The notes: generated by a model not told the origin, from the sequence alone. A stretch of DNA of 64,000 nt from Caloramator fervidus (GCF_900108045.1 NZ_FNUK01000002.1:33833-97832), one strand, 5' to 3'. Positions 54,216 to 63,720 are shown, numbered from the stretch's first letter. Made by a program: numbers and translations.

Positions 54216-54229
54216 AGGCTAACTCCCCA

Positions 54230-55162
54230 TTATCTCTTTAAATTTAAAAGTTCCTGAAGCATTTCATCAGATGTTGTTATAGTCCTTGAATTAGCTTGGA
54301 AAGCTCTACTTGTAACTATCATTTCTGTAAACTGTTCTGCAAGATCAACATTAGACATCTCTAATAACCCTTGTCTTACTGTTCCATAACCAGATGATGC
54401 AGGAATTCCTAATGAAGGACTTCCTGAGTTTGAAGTATTTCTATAAGTATTGCCTCCAAGCTTTTCAAGACCTGCTGGATTTTGAAAATTAGCCAAAACA
54501 ATTTTTCCTATAACAACAGTCTTATCTCCATAAATTCCTTTTATTGTTCCATCCTTATCTATGGAAAAGCTTAGAAGCTTTTGCTTAGCACCACTTTCAT
54601 CTAATGCTTCAAAAGGTATCACTATATTTTTAAGTTCAGTTATATTTGGAGAACTCTCTTGACTTATTTCTGGCTCAAAAGTTGGCTCATCAACATTAAC
54701 AGTTGGAGGATTGTTAGGATCATAAGCATCAGCTAAAAATGCTGTATTGTAGATACCCATAACATGAAATCCTTCTGAAGTTACAAGATTACCTTGTGAA
54801 TCTAATGTAAAAGATCCATCTCTTGTAAATCTATATTCTATTCCATCTGATATTACAAAGAACCCATTGCCCTCTATCGCAATATCTGTTGCTCTTCCTG
54901 TTGTAGAAAGAGCGCCTTGCCTCATATCTGTATCAATACCAGCAACTGCAACTCCAAGTCCTGCTTGTTTTGGATTTGTTCCTCCTTTTCCACCTGCTGG
55001 AGCAGAAGCATTTTCAAGGGTTTGACTTAATATGTCTTTAAAAGTAACTCTTTGAGATTTAAAAGCCGTTGTATTTACGTTAGCAATGTTATTACCTATA
55101 ACATCCATTTTAACTTGATTTGCCTTCATTCCACTAACACCTGAATTTAATGACCTTAACAT
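54230..55162 (-). CDS. flgE: Flagellar hook protein FlgE
   Basis: The 310 residues begin MLRSLNSGVSGMKANQVKMDVIGNNIANVNTTAFKSQ and end in the LAEQFTEMIVTSRAFQANSRTITTSDEMLQELL helix, the flagellar rod/hook fold. The central D1 region has IEGNGFFVISDG and FTRDGSFTLDSQGNLV. It is shorter than enteric FlgE (~400), as in many clostridia, because the surface domain is reduced. Directly upstream is a structured RNA element. The RBS AAAGGAGGTAT is strong. Confidence 0.9.
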   Translation of the reverse strand: MLRSLNSGVSGMKANQVKMDVIGNNIANVNTTAFKSQRVTFKDILSQTLENASAPAGGKGGTNPKQAGLGVAVAGIDTDMRQGALSTTGRATDIAIEGNGFFVISDGIEYRFTRDGSFTLDSQGNLVTSEGFHVMGIYNTAFLADAYDPNNPPTVNVDEPTFEPEISQESSPNITELKNIVIPFEALDESGAKQKLLSFSIDKDGTIKGIYGDKTVVIGKIVLANFQNPAGLEKLGGNTYRNTSNSGSPSLGIPASSGYGTVRQGLLEMSNVDLAEQFTEMIVTSRAFQANSRTITTSDEMLQELLNLKR

Positions 55163-55230
55163 AATATACCTCCTTTACTTGTCGCTTCAGTCATTCCACG
55201 ACAAGGCCTCCCTTTCGGGTCCAGCCTTAT
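55163..55230 (-). ncRNA. Two-hairpin structured leader of flgE (cis element, family unknown)
   Basis: In the 65 bases between the previous stop and flgE, the minus strand folds into two stems. Hairpin 1: AAGGC (55228-55224) with GCCTT, containing a GAAA tetraloop closed by CCC/GGG. Hairpin 2: CTTGTCG (55205-55199) with CGACAAG (55184-55178), loop of 14 nt. They share AAG/CTT bases, so they may be alternatives. The segment is much richer in G and C than its surroundings. It is followed by the flgE ribosome site. I cannot place it in a named RNA family. Confidence 0.5.
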
Positions 55231-55571
55231 AAAATTATTGCACTATCAATATTTGTAAACACATTCTCCTTTAGATTCCCTGAATCAATAGCAGTAATTA
55301 TAGTATTATTTCTAACACTAGTTATAAAGGCTATATTGTTATAAATTATAAGACTTTCTCTTCCACCTTTTTCCTTTAACTTTTTTATAGCCTCGTTTAT
55401 TTTTTCTAAATCATTTTTATCAAGAATTATATTCCTTTGCTTTAGTCTGTCAATTGCATGTCCTGAAAATTTAACAGGCTGCTGATTTTCTAAAAACTTT
55501 GAAAACTCAACAACCTTGTTTACTCTAAAATTAAAATTATTTAAGTTTAAATTATTGATCTTGTTTATCAC
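55227..55571 (-). CDS. TIGR02530-type flagellar operon protein
   Basis: The 114 residues match the conserved flagellar operon protein found between flgD and flgE: VKFSGHAIDRLKQRNIILD with the SGHAxxRLxxR motif, EAIKKLKEKGGRESLIIYNNIAFI and TIITAIDS. Function unknown; some members may be involved in hook assembly. It overlaps flgD by 20 bases and its stop lies in the first hairpin of the flgE leader. Confidence 0.88.
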   Translation of the reverse strand: MINKINNLNLNNFNFRVNKVVEFSKFLENQQPVKFSGHAIDRLKQRNIILDKNDLEKINEAIKKLKEKGGRESLIIYNNIAFITSVRNNTIITAIDSGNLKENVFTNIDSAIIL

Positions 55572-55971
55572 CTAATACATCACCTACACTTAAAACCTGT
55601 TCTATCTTATATATTCCTTTTTCTGTTTTTAAATAAACTTGTCCTCCTTCAACTTTTACAGATGTAACCTTATCTATTACTGTTGAGCTTCCAACATCAA
55701 ATTCAACTTGTTTTCCTATAAGAACAGTTCCTTCCATTAACTTTTGAGATAAAAGCAACTTTTGAAGGCTATTGTTTAAGTTTTGCATCTGTTCAAGTGC
55801 AGCAAATTGTGCCATTTGAGCTATATATTCAGTATTATCTTTAGCATTCAATGGATCTTGATGCCTTAATTGAACTGTTAAAATTTTTAAAAATGCATCC
55901 TTATCTAAAATATCTTTTTTCTGTAATTGCTGAACTTCACTAGAGTTGTTTAAAACCTTAGAAACTTCCAT
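55552..55971 (-). CDS. flgD: Hook-assembly protein FlgD
   Basis: The 139 residues contain LQKKDILDKDAFLKILTVQLRHQDPLNAKDNTEYIAQMAQFAALEQMQNL, the FlgD signature, then a small beta domain. The C-terminal Tudor/Fn3 domains of longer FlgD are absent, as in B. subtilis. It forms the cap for hook polymerisation. AAGGAGGT before the ATG at 55971 selects the start. Confidence 0.93.
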   Translation of the reverse strand: MEVSKVLNNSSEVQQLQKKDILDKDAFLKILTVQLRHQDPLNAKDNTEYIAQMAQFAALEQMQNLNNSLQKLLLSQKLMEGTVLIGKQVEFDVGSSTVIDKVTSVKVEGGQVYLKTEKGIYKIEQVLSVGDVLGDKQDQ

Positions 55972-55981
55972 ATAAACCTCC

Positions 55982-57250
55982 TTAAGCATAAATATTTAAC
56001 CCATCTTCTTCTTTTACATCTTCATCAAATTCTAACTCTAAATTTTTAGGTCTATTATTTTTAAACTGATTAAATTCTCTATTTGAACCACTTCCTAAAC
56101 CATCGTTAGATAAATAAACAGTTATATTGCTTATGTTTACGTTATTATTCTTAAGCTCCTGCTTTATATTTTCTACACTGTTTTGTAAAATCAATGCAAC
56201 TTCTCTTTTTTCTACAGTTATACTTCCCTTTATTTCCCCTTTTTCAAGAACAACTTTTATTGTAATCTCACCTAAATCCTCTGGTTTTAATTTAACTCTT
56301 ACTTCTGTTAAATCAGGAAGTCTTATGCTTTTAAATTTTTGAATAGCTATATCCACTATTTCTTCTGCCTTTGAAGAAGGTATAACCTTTTCAATTTCAG
56401 CCTTTAAATCTTTTATGTTTATGTTAATTTTATCTTGAGGAATACTTTCATTTGTTATGTGCTTTATAAAATCATAATCTAAATCATAATCTATTGTATA
56501 TTGCTTTTTAAAATCGCCATAGGACCTAGTATCAGCAATATTTTGTAACAAATCATTTTTTGTTTGATAAACATTATCTTTAGATGTTTCTATTGTAACA
56601 TTTTCTGTAAAATCTTCTTTTTTAACTGATTGTTGCACAATTTGATTTACATTTTTAAAATCATTATTTATATTTTGCTCCACATTATCCTCAGATAACT
56701 TGCTATTTAAAAGCAAACTTAACAAATTTTCTCCTTCATTTTCAGCAACATCTTTGTTTAAATGAAGCTTTAACTTTTGAGTATTTAATAAATCCTCTAT
56801 CTTACTAAAATCAATTGAAGTCCTTTCATCTTCAGGTATTTTAAATAATTCGTTTAATGCTATACTCAATTTATCTTTTTCAGAAACTATTTCTTTGCTT
56901 ATATTGTTAGTTTCTACAAAAATATTCTTTAAACTTTGCCATTGGTTTAAAATAGTTTCTTCTAAAACATTATCGTTATCGTTAGTCTTAAAATTAAAAT
57001 TTAACAAATTAGAATCCATGTTTTTATATAGATTTAATATAAAACCATTTAAATTTGCCTGCAAAACATCAAGGCTTATATTATCATCGCCTGTAATCTC
57101 ATCTTGATTATTTTCACCAACTTGACAGATATTTAAATTAACCATATTTTCACTAATACCTTCCAAAACTGCTTCAAAATCAACTGAGTTTTCAACTTTA
57201 TTAAACTGTAAAGCTTTTTGATCCTTAAATCCTACTGCCTCAACCTTCAT
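55982..57250 (-). CDS. fliK: Flagellar hook-length control protein FliK
   Basis: The 422 residues have a long, poorly conserved N-terminal part (rich in Asn, Asp and Glu) and a C-terminal Flg_hook domain from about 300: VRVKLKPEDLGEITIKVVLEKGEIKGSITVE and VENIKQELKNNNVNISNITVYL. FliK measures hook length and switches the export apparatus by acting on FlhB. The frame opens at 57268, but GGGAGGTG before the ATG at 57250 gives the likely start. Confidence 0.87.
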   Translation of the reverse strand: MKVEAVGFKDQKALQFNKVENSVDFEAVLEGISENMVNLNICQVGENNQDEITGDDNISLDVLQANLNGFILNLYKNMDSNLLNFNFKTNDNDNVLEETILNQWQSLKNIFVETNNISKEIVSEKDKLSIALNELFKIPEDERTSIDFSKIEDLLNTQKLKLHLNKDVAENEGENLLSLLLNSKLSEDNVEQNINNDFKNVNQIVQQSVKKEDFTENVTIETSKDNVYQTKNDLLQNIADTRSYGDFKKQYTIDYDLDYDFIKHITNESIPQDKININIKDLKAEIEKVIPSSKAEEIVDIAIQKFKSIRLPDLTEVRVKLKPEDLGEITIKVVLEKGEIKGSITVEKREVALILQNSVENIKQELKNNNVNISNITVYLSNDGLGSGSNREFNQFKNNRPKNLELEFDEDVKEEDGLNIYA

Positions 57251-57254
57251 CTTT

Positions 57255-57692
57255 TCACCTCCCTTCACTTCTCAAATATAAATGTAAAGCATAATCATCA
57301 TTTAAAGCTTGTTCTTTTTTGTTTGCCTCTTCCAAAAATTCCCTATAGGCCTTTTCTTTTAACTTTTCTATAATATTTTTATCTTTAACTGCTTTTATAA
57401 GCTCATTTCTTGCATTTTCAACATTAGCTTTAACTTGATTTAATACAATGGTTTGATTTTCTATCATCTTATCAATATAATTTAAATATCTGACATAGTT
57501 TTGATACTCAACTGCTGTCTTAAACTTAATTGAATTATTGATTAGATGATGTTTTTTATCTATAAGCTCCTTTAACTTATTTTCTTCATTATAATATCTT
57601 CTAAGTTCTTCAGCAAACTCTTGTTTTTTCTTTTCTTCTAAACTAGTTTTAAACTCTAAAACTTTTTGCAATTTAAAATTAAATTTATTCAT
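57255..57692 (-). CDS. fliJ: Flagellar export chaperone FliJ
   Basis: The 145 residues are an antiparallel coiled coil typical of FliJ: FNFKLQKVLEFKTSLEEKKKQEFA, then KHHLINNSIK and VKDKNIIEKLKEKAYREFLEEANKKEQ. It works as a gamma-subunit-like stalk for the FliI ATPase. Position between fliI and fliK confirms the call. Confidence 0.88.
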   Translation of the reverse strand: MNKFNFKLQKVLEFKTSLEEKKKQEFAEELRRYYNEENKLKELIDKKHHLINNSIKFKTAVEYQNYVRYLNYIDKMIENQTIVLNQVKANVENARNELIKAVKDKNIIEKLKEKAYREFLEEANKKEQALNDDYALHLYLRSEGR

Positions 57693-57703
57693 TTAATCAC
57701 CTT

Positions 57704-59008
57704 CTATCCTATAGAAAGCATCCTTTCATAAGTGGTTTTAAAGTCACTATATTCATTTATTCCCTGCCTTAAAAATTCATTTAACTTATCAATAATCTGT
57801 ATAGCCCTGTCTACTTTAGGATTAGTTCCTTTTTGATAAGCACCTATATTAATCAAATCCTCTGAATCTCTATAAACAGCTAACATATCCCTAAGCTCAC
57901 TAGCTTTTTTCTTTAACTTTTCATCAGCAATTTGAGGCATCAACCTTGATATACTAGCTAAAATATCAATTGCTGGAAAATGATTTTTATTGGCTAATTT
58001 TCTTGATAAAACTATGTGCCCATCTAAAATACCCCTTACCGCATCAGCAATGGGCTCGTTTAAATCATCTCCATCAACAAGAACAGTATAAAAGGCAGTT
58101 ATAGAACCTCTATCTGAATTCCCCGCTCTTTCCATAAGCCTTGGAAGCATAGCAAAAACTGAAGGAGTGTAACCTTTAGTTGCAGGAGGCTCACCAATTG
58201 TAAGTCCAACCTCCCTTTGAGCCATAGCAAATCTAGTTACGGAATCCATCATGAGCATAACTTTAAGTCCTTTATCTCTAAAATATTCTGCAATAGCTGT
58301 TGCTGTAAAAGCCCCTTTTAACCTAACAAGTGGTGGTTGATCCGAAGTTGCAACAACTACAACAGACTTTTTAAGTCCTTCCTCTCCAAGATCGTTTTCT
58401 ATAAACTCTTTAACTTCCCTTCCTCTTTCCCCTATAAGACCTATAACATTAACATCAGCATCACTATATCTTGCTATCATCCCTAAAAGAGTACTTTTTC
58501 CTACACCACTTCCTGCAAATATTCCTACCCTTTGACCTATACCACAAGTTAAAAAACCATCTATTGCTCTGATTCCAGTCACCATAATAGTATCTATCCT
58601 CTTTCTTGTAAGAGGATTTGGAGGATCATTGTCTAGCTTATATTCTGCTTCATACTCTAACTTCGTATTATCTATTGGATTACCAAGCCCATCTAAAACT
58701 TTTCCTAAAAGGCTTGGCCCAACTTTTACATTTAAAGCTTTACCTGTATTCTCAACAGGGCATCCTACAGCAACCCCTGTAACATCACCAAGGGGCATAA
58801 GAAGTATGCCATCATCCTTAAACCCTACAACCTCTGCATATATAAAAGAATTTTCCTTTATATATATTTTACAAACTTCACCAACAAAGGCCTTTAAACC
58901 TTCAACCTCTATAGTTAGTCCTACAACTTTTTTTACTTTTCCAGTCATTTTTAAACTATCTATAGTTTTTATCTTTTTTAAAAGACCATCAAAATTTAAG
59001 TTCATCAT
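57704..59008 (-). CDS. fliI: Flagellar export ATPase FliI
   Basis: The 434 residues resemble F1 beta subunit: Walker [62 protein letters not shown] and [17 protein letters not shown]. The N-terminal 60 residues interact with FliH. The ATG at 59017 touches the AAGGA site; the ATG at 59008 has normal spacing. It lies 1-2 bases behind the fliH stop. Confidence 0.96.
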   Translation of the reverse strand: MMNLNFDGLLKKIKTIDSLKMTGKVKKVVGLTIEVEGLKAFVGEVCKIYIKENSFIYAEVVGFKDDGILLMPLGDVTGVAVGCPVENTGKALNVKVGPSLLGKVLDGLGNPIDNTKLEYEAEYKLDNDPPNPLTRKRIDTIMVTGIRAIDGFLTCGIGQRVGIFAGSGVGKSTLLGMIARYSDADVNVIGLIGERGREVKEFIENDLGEEGLKKSVVVVATSDQPPLVRLKGAFTATAIAEYFRDKGLKVMLMMDSVTRFAMAQREVGLTIGEPPATKGYTPSVFAMLPRLMERAGNSDRGSITAFYTVLVDGDDLNEPIADAVRGILDGHIVLSRKLANKNHFPAIDILASISRLMPQIADEKLKKKASELRDMLAVYRDSEDLINIGAYQKGTNPKVDRAIQIIDKLNEFLRQGINEYSDFKTTYERMLSIG

Positions 59009-59009
59009 G

Positions 59010-59768
59010 CTAATCATTCCTTAATAAATTGTTTAATATGATATCTAACTGCACATCTATCTTAGCATTTATATATCCAGATGGAGTTTCTGCAACTACA
59101 TCTCCCTCTTGTAAATCAGGATCTGCTATTAAAATCAAATCATTTGGATTTTCAACAAAAATTTCAAGTTCATCTTTTCTACTTTTTAAAATATTGTAAT
59201 CCTTAGGATTTACTTTTAAAATTATTTGATGCTTATCAAGGGATTTTGAAATAACATTTTTAGCAATATTGACAATTGCTTCAGAATTTAAAGTAACTTC
59301 TGTTTTTATTACCTGCTTTGCAATTTCAAGAGAAAGCCTTATAATTTCCTCTTCCTTTCTTTTTATATACTCTTTAACCTCAGCTTCTGCATTTTTTACA
59401 AAATTAGAAGCATTTTTCTTTAAAGATTCAGCTTCTTGTTTTCCTTCTTCATATCCTTTTTTATAACCTTCTTGATAACCTATAGAATAACCTTCGCTAT
59501 AGGCTTTTTGTTTAACATCTTCAAAAATTAAATTTATTTTCTCGTTTGCTTCAGCAACTATTTTTTCAGCTTCCTTTTGAGCTAATTCTATTATTGTTTT
59601 TGCTTTTTGCTTTGCATCTTCAAAAATGGAGTTTTTTAGAATCTCTATTGTTTTTTCTTCATTTTCTTCTGATATATTCTTTTCAATAATTTTTTCAATA
59701 ACGGGTGGAGAAATCAATGCATCCCCCTTAATTAAAGTGGACTTTATTATTTTACAAGATGATTGCAT
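59010..59768 (-). CDS. fliH: Flagellar export regulator FliH
   Basis: The 252 residues are mostly coiled coil and repeats of short glycine-containing segments, e.g. [23 protein letters not shown], the GxxxG repeat region of FliH. The C-terminal domain ([29 protein letters not shown]) is V-ATPase E-like. It binds FliI and holds it at the export gate. The GTG opening the frame lies in the ribosome site GGGGTGGAG; the ATG at 59768 is used. It overlaps fliG by 17 bases. Confidence 0.9.
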   Translation of the reverse strand: MQSSCKIIKSTLIKGDALISPPVIEKIIEKNISEENEEKTIEILKNSIFEDAKQKAKTIIELAQKEAEKIVAEANEKINLIFEDVKQKAYSEGYSIGYQEGYKKGYEEGKQEAESLKKNASNFVKNAEAEVKEYIKRKEEEIIRLSLEIAKQVIKTEVTLNSEAIVNIAKNVISKSLDKHQIILKVNPKDYNILKSRKDELEIFVENPNDLILIADPDLQEGDVVAETPSGYINAKIDVQLDIILNNLLRND

Positions 59769-60768
59769 TGTCTCCACCCCTTGAAATAATTATTTCACCA
59801 GCTTCATCAAGACGTCTTATTATTGCAACTATAGCCTGTTGAGCTTTTTCAACATCAACAAGCCTTACAGGTCCCATAAATTCCAGGTCTTCTTTTAAAG
59901 ATTGAGCAGCACGCTTTGACATATTACTGAATATAACGTTTTGAACTTCCTCTGAGGCTCCTTTTAATGCTAATGCAAGATCCTTTTGGTCAACCTCACG
60001 CAATATACGCTGTATAGAAGCATTGTCAAGGGTAACAATATCTTCAAATACAAACATGCTTTCTCTAATTTTTTCTGCAAGCTCTGGCTGTTCTCTATCA
60101 AGCTCATCAAGAATAGACTTTTCTGTTCCTCTATCAACATGATTTATGATTTCAACAAGAGCTTGGATACCTCCAATTTGCTGATAGTCTGGTCTTATAA
60201 CATTTGATAGCTTTTTTTCAAGTATTTCCTCAACTTCCTCAATAAACATAGGTGAAGTGTTATTCATAGTTGCTATCCTCTTTGCTACCTCAACCTGTAA
60301 ATCCTCCGGAAGCCCAGAAAGAATTTGAGCTGCTTTTTCAGGTTGGAGATAGCAAAGAATTAAAGCTATAGTTTGAGGATGCTCATTTATTATTACATTT
60401 AAAAGCTGAGTTGCATCAGCTTTTCTTGCAATTCCAAAGGGCCTATATTGCTGAGTTATTTCTGAAACCTTTTCTATGATTTCAAGAGCTTTTTGCGTTC
60501 CTAAAGCTTTACTTAAAAGATTTTTTGCATATTCAAATCCACCCTCTAGTATATAGTCCTTAGCTTTATTTAAATTTACAAACTCCTTTAAAACTTCATC
60601 TTTAATTTCTTTTTTTATCTTTGGCATATTAGCTATCTCAAAGGTAATCTTTTGTATTTCAGACTCTGGAAGCCTTTTTAAAATGGGAGCCGAAGCTTCA
60701 GGTCCTAAAGTTATAAACAAAATAGCTGCTTTTTGAACTCCTGTTAGCTTACTTGAATCCCTTGGCAA
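59752..60768 (-). CDS. fliG: Flagellar motor switch protein FliG
   Basis: The 338 residues equal the size of B. subtilis FliG. N-domain: LTGVQKAAILFITLGPEASAPILKRL; middle: EHPQTIALILCYLQPEKAAQIL; C-domain with the torque helix: FVFEDIVTLDNASIQRILREVDQKDLALALKGA. A GTG opens the frame at 60777 within the ribosome site AGAGGTGAT; the TTG at 60768, 5 nt after that site, is the better start and gives the usual N-terminus. Confidence 0.95.
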   Translation of the reverse strand: MPRDSSKLTGVQKAAILFITLGPEASAPILKRLPESEIQKITFEIANMPKIKKEIKDEVLKEFVNLNKAKDYILEGGFEYAKNLLSKALGTQKALEIIEKVSEITQQYRPFGIARKADATQLLNVIINEHPQTIALILCYLQPEKAAQILSGLPEDLQVEVAKRIATMNNTSPMFIEEVEEILEKKLSNVIRPDYQQIGGIQALVEIINHVDRGTEKSILDELDREQPELAEKIRESMFVFEDIVTLDNASIQRILREVDQKDLALALKGASEEVQNVIFSNMSKRAAQSLKEDLEFMGPVRLVDVEKAQQAIVAIIRRLDEAGEIIISRGGDNAIIL

Positions 60769-60773
60769 TATGA

Positions 60774-62321
60774 TCACCTCTCATCCTCAGCAAGCCAAGT
60801 TCTTATAACCTCTACCACCTGATCTGGCTTCTTTGTTGCATAGTTTCTTATTTCTTTTTCTAGATCCATCTCTTCCTCTTCAGTTAAAACTGGCTCATAT
60901 GCAACCTGAGGCTTTGGCAAAGCATCTGAAATAACAACATCGATATGATGTTCCTCTTCCTTCTTTTTGTTTCGTTTTGCTCTTATAAAGAATATAATTC
61001 CTACTATTAATAAAAACAATAAACTTCCAATTATAGAATACATCCTTATTTTTTCCTTTTTCTCTAGTTGTTTTTGCATCTCCTCCAAATCTTTTTGAGC
61101 TCTTTCTTTCCACTCAGTGTTAAAGGCTAAGGCTTCTATATTTATCTGATCTCCTCTTTGTTCAGAATATCCTGTTGCAGCAGCAACTATATTTTTTATA
61201 GTCTGCTTTTCCATATCACTTAAAGTCCCATCTATAACTACTGAAACAGTAAGTCTTTTTACCTCACCTGGAGCTTTTATAATCTTTTCTTCTGTTTGTC
61301 CTATTTCATAATTTGTGATTTCCTCTTCTCTTTGAGTGTTAGAAGATTGATTTGAATTATTACCTATAGTATTGCTCATATTATTATCAAGAGGACTTGA
61401 ACCTCCTCCTGAGCCTGATGAATCGCTTGCTACTTCCCTTATTTTTTGCTGGCTTCTTATTATAGCATCTTTATCATATTTTATTGTAGTAACAGATGTA
61501 GAATCAAAGTCTAAATCTGCATTTATTTTAACCGTCACTTTATCCTTTCCAAAAACAGTTTCAAGCATTGATAAAACATCTTTTTCTAACCTAGCCTCAA
61601 ACTGTCTTTCTATCTCCTGCTGTTTTAAAGCAGATGTCGTTCCATTTATGGTATCATCGAATAAGTTTTCTGTCAAAAGATTCATGTTGCTATCTATAAC
61701 CTCTACATTCTCCTTTGGAAGATCCTTTACGCTTCCTGAAATTAAAGCAACTATTGCTTTAACCTTTTCAGGTGGAAGCGTCTTGCCTCCCTTTAGCTTT
61801 AAGGTAACAGAGGCCCTTGCTTTTGCTGTGTCCTTTGCAAAGACAGTATCATCAGGTAAAACAAGATGAACCCTTGCCTTTTCAACTTCATCAAAACTTT
61901 CTATTGTCCTTGCAAGCTCATCCTGAAGAGCCCTTTGATACATTATCTTAGCCTCTGTATCTGTAACCCCAAACTTACTTTGGTCAAATAAGCTCCATCC
62001 TTGTCCACTCGAGGGTAAATAGCCATTTTCAAGAACAGTAAGCCTTAGCTCATCTACCTTTTCTTCAGGGACCAAAATAGAATTTCCTTGAATTTTATAT
62101 GAAACCTTTTCCTGCTTTAGTTTTTCAATTATAGCTTGTGAATCCTGTGGCTGAAGATCAGAAAATAAGACTGCATATTTTTCTCGAGTAAGATATACAA
62201 CAGATAATATAAGTCCTGCTATTATAAAAGTAATTAAAGACAAAATTAAAACTTTTCTAGGAGTATTAAAAGTCTTCCACTTCTCTTTTAACTTATTTAG
62301 CATATCTTTTAGTTTATCCAT
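60774..62321 (-). CDS. fliF: MS-ring protein FliF
   Basis: The 515 residues have two transmembrane helices (about 23-44 and 430-452) and the YscJ/FliF ring-building domains between, including DLQPQDSQAIIEKLKQEKVSYKI and SVKDLPKENVEVIDSNMNLL. The C-terminal tail (TEEEEMDLEKEIRNYATKKPDQVVEVIRTWLAED) is the FliG-binding part. A Ser/Gly/Asn-rich stretch (about 305-330) is a likely flexible loop. The GTG upstream of the ATG at 62321 is rejected because the latter follows AAAGGAGTG with normal spacing. Confidence 0.96.
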   Translation of the reverse strand: MDKLKDMLNKLKEKWKTFNTPRKVLILSLITFIIAGLILSVVYLTREKYAVLFSDLQPQDSQAIIEKLKQEKVSYKIQGNSILVPEEKVDELRLTVLENGYLPSSGQGWSLFDQSKFGVTDTEAKIMYQRALQDELARTIESFDEVEKARVHLVLPDDTVFAKDTAKARASVTLKLKGGKTLPPEKVKAIVALISGSVKDLPKENVEVIDSNMNLLTENLFDDTINGTTSALKQQEIERQFEARLEKDVLSMLETVFGKDKVTVKINADLDFDSTSVTTIKYDKDAIIRSQQKIREVASDSSGSGGGSSPLDNNMSNTIGNNSNQSSNTQREEEITNYEIGQTEEKIIKAPGEVKRLTVSVVIDGTLSDMEKQTIKNIVAAATGYSEQRGDQINIEALAFNTEWKERAQKDLEEMQKQLEKKEKIRMYSIIGSLLFLLIVGIIFFIRAKRNKKKEEEHHIDVVISDALPKPQVAYEPVLTEEEEMDLEKEIRNYATKKPDQVVEVIRTWLAEDER

Positions 62322-62344
62322 CAATAGCACTCCTTTGATGCTAA

Positions 62345-62629
62345 CTATATTTGTATTCTCATAATTTCTTGATATGCTTCAACAAGTTTATTTCTTATCT
62401 GCGCAGCAAGTTCTAGGGAAAGCCTTGCCTCTTCTGTTTTTAATAAAACAGAATGAATATCTTCAGCTTCACCTGTAATAAGGTCTATAGTAGCATTTTC
62501 TGCTTCTACTTGCTTTTGATTAACTTTATCTAATGCTTCCTTTAAGTAATTTTCAAAATTTATAATATTATTTTGAAGATTTGTCTTTTGCAAGGTTAAA
62601 TCATTTAAATTAACAGCATTTATATTCAT
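62345..62629 (-). CDS. fliE: Hook-basal body protein FliE
   Basis: The 94 residues show NFENYLKEALDKVNQKQVEAENATIDLITGEAEDIHSVLLKTEEARLSLELAAQIRNKLVEAYQEIMRIQI, the FliE family sequence. FliE links the MS ring to the rod. It lies between flgC and fliF in the usual order. Confidence 0.95.
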   Translation of the reverse strand: MNINAVNLNDLTLQKTNLQNNIINFENYLKEALDKVNQKQVEAENATIDLITGEAEDIHSVLLKTEEARLSLELAAQIRNKLVEAYQEIMRIQI

Positions 62630-62638
62630 CTAAAATCC

Positions 62639-63070
62639 CTACCTTCCAATTTCTAATGCTTTCATCATCATTTGCTTTGAAGTATTAAAGGCTGTTACAT
62701 TAGCTTCAAAAGCACGAGATGCAGTTATAAGATCAATCATTTCGTTTAAAATATTTACATTAGGCATTAAAACATAACCATCTTTATCTGCATCTGGATG
62801 GCTTGGATCATATACCCTTTTAAAGGGACTTGGATCCTTTGATATAGAGGATACCTTAACCCCATTGAAACGCTGTTTATACTTATTATCTTTATCTAAA
62901 AATTTAGTTAAATTTTCTTCAAAAGAAACAACCCTTCTAACATAGGGCCCTCCTGATGGAGTTCTTGTTGTTTCTACATTTGCTATGTTATCTGATATAA
63001 CTTCCATTCTAAGTCTCTCTGCTGACATTCCACTTGCGCTAATCCTTAAGGCATTAAAAATATTATTCAT
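62639..63070 (-). CDS. flgC: Flagellar basal-body rod protein FlgC
   Basis: The 143 residues have FNALRISASGMSAERLRMEVISDNIANVETTRT and the C-terminal LNEMIDLITASRAFEANVTAFNTSKQMMMKALEI rod motifs. DPSHPDADKDGYVLMPNVN is characteristic of FlgC. A proximal-rod component. Confidence 0.95.
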   Translation of the reverse strand: MNNIFNALRISASGMSAERLRMEVISDNIANVETTRTPSGGPYVRRVVSFEENLTKFLDKDNKYKQRFNGVKVSSISKDPSPFKRVYDPSHPDADKDGYVLMPNVNILNEMIDLITASRAFEANVTAFNTSKQMMMKALEIGR

Positions 63071-63073
63071 AAA

Positions 63074-63484
63074 CTACCTTCTCCCTTCGGTTATAATAAA
63101 CCTTCTTAGTGCAATCTTACTATTTGCTTGAGATACTAAAGCATTATATAATATAGCATTAGCCGCTAAATTTGCCATTTCATTGTCAATATCTACATTG
63201 TTGCCATCTAGCCTCATAGATGAAGAGGTGTCTCTTTTTATATCATAATTTAAATTTTGCAGGCTTTTTCCTCCATCTATATGTCTTTCATTTGTTGTAA
63301 CCAATTGAATATTTTCTCCCTTTAATATTCCCTTTAATTTATCTTCAAAAACTACTCTATAGGCTTTATAACCCTTTGTGTTAACATTTGCAATATTGTG
63401 AGCTATAGCTCTATTTCTTGCACTTGTTGCATCTAAGGCTTTTTTTAACATTAAATAACTCAACTCATCAATATTTCTTATCAT
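63074..63484 (-). CDS. flgB: Flagellar basal-body rod protein FlgB
   Basis: The 136 residues start with DELSYLMLKKALDATSARNRAIAHNIANVNTKGYKAYRVVFED and end in the short C-terminal helix of FlgB. It is the first gene of the operon, three bases before flgC. AGGAGG lies about 10 nt upstream of the ATG. The lack of a codY-like gene upstream differs from Bacillus. Confidence 0.94.
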   Translation of the reverse strand: MIRNIDELSYLMLKKALDATSARNRAIAHNIANVNTKGYKAYRVVFEDKLKGILKGENIQLVTTNERHIDGGKSLQNLNYDIKRDTSSSMRLDGNNVDIDNEMANLAANAILYNALVSQANSKIALRRFIITEGRR

Positions 63485-63516
63485 AAAACAACATCCTCCT
63501 AAATGATCCTAATATT

Positions 63517-63545
63517 AATTTATTACACATACCGACATGTGTCAA
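63517..63545 (-). promoter_or_regulatory. Probable SigA promoter of the flagellar operon
   Basis: On the minus strand TTGACA (63545-63540), 17 bp, TAAATT (63522-63517). The -35 is perfect; the -10 has four of six matches. Confidence 0.55.
63525..63542. promoter_or_regulatory. Inverted repeat in the flagellar promoter, putative operator
   Basis: ACACAT-ACCGAC-ATGTGT is a perfect 6-bp inverted repeat with a 6-bp spacer, covering the spacer and part of the -35 of the fla promoter. A repressor bound there would block the operon. Confidence 0.5.
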
Positions 63546-63657
63546 CTAAATGCAAATATTTTTTACTAATTTAAAATTTAGTTAACAATTTAATACAATT
63601 AAAGCAAAATTAAATCAAATTACATAACATAATTTTACAAAAAAATATATTTAAATC
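63546..63657. other. AT-rich intergenic stretch between the flagellar operon and the insertion sequence
   Basis: About 110 bases with only AT-rich runs (for example TTTAAAATTT). I see no gene or clear hairpin. Confidence 0.5.
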
Positions 63658-63669
63658 GGTTCTATAATA

Positions 63670-63706
63670 AATGTTGGGGTGGTAAATAAACCTCAACATT
63701 TTTTCT
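63670..63706 (+). terminator. Terminator-like hairpin at the left end of the IS
   Basis: AATGTTGGGGT (63670-63680) pairs with ACCTCAACATT (63690-63700) and six T follow. It would stop transcription from the outside from entering the transposase gene. Confidence 0.7.
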
Positions 63707-63720
63707 TTAAATACAAAAAA

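Noticed and set aside
55163..55230. c-di-GMP (GEMM) riboswitch before flgE
   Set aside because: The element has a GAAA tetraloop, but lacks the length (about 80-100 nt) and the conserved core of GEMM-I and has no recognisable GEMM-II pseudoknot.
61372..61869. 165-residue open frame on the + strand opposite fliF
   Set aside because: Antisense to a conserved part of fliF; Ser/Phe-rich shadow frame without a ribosome site.
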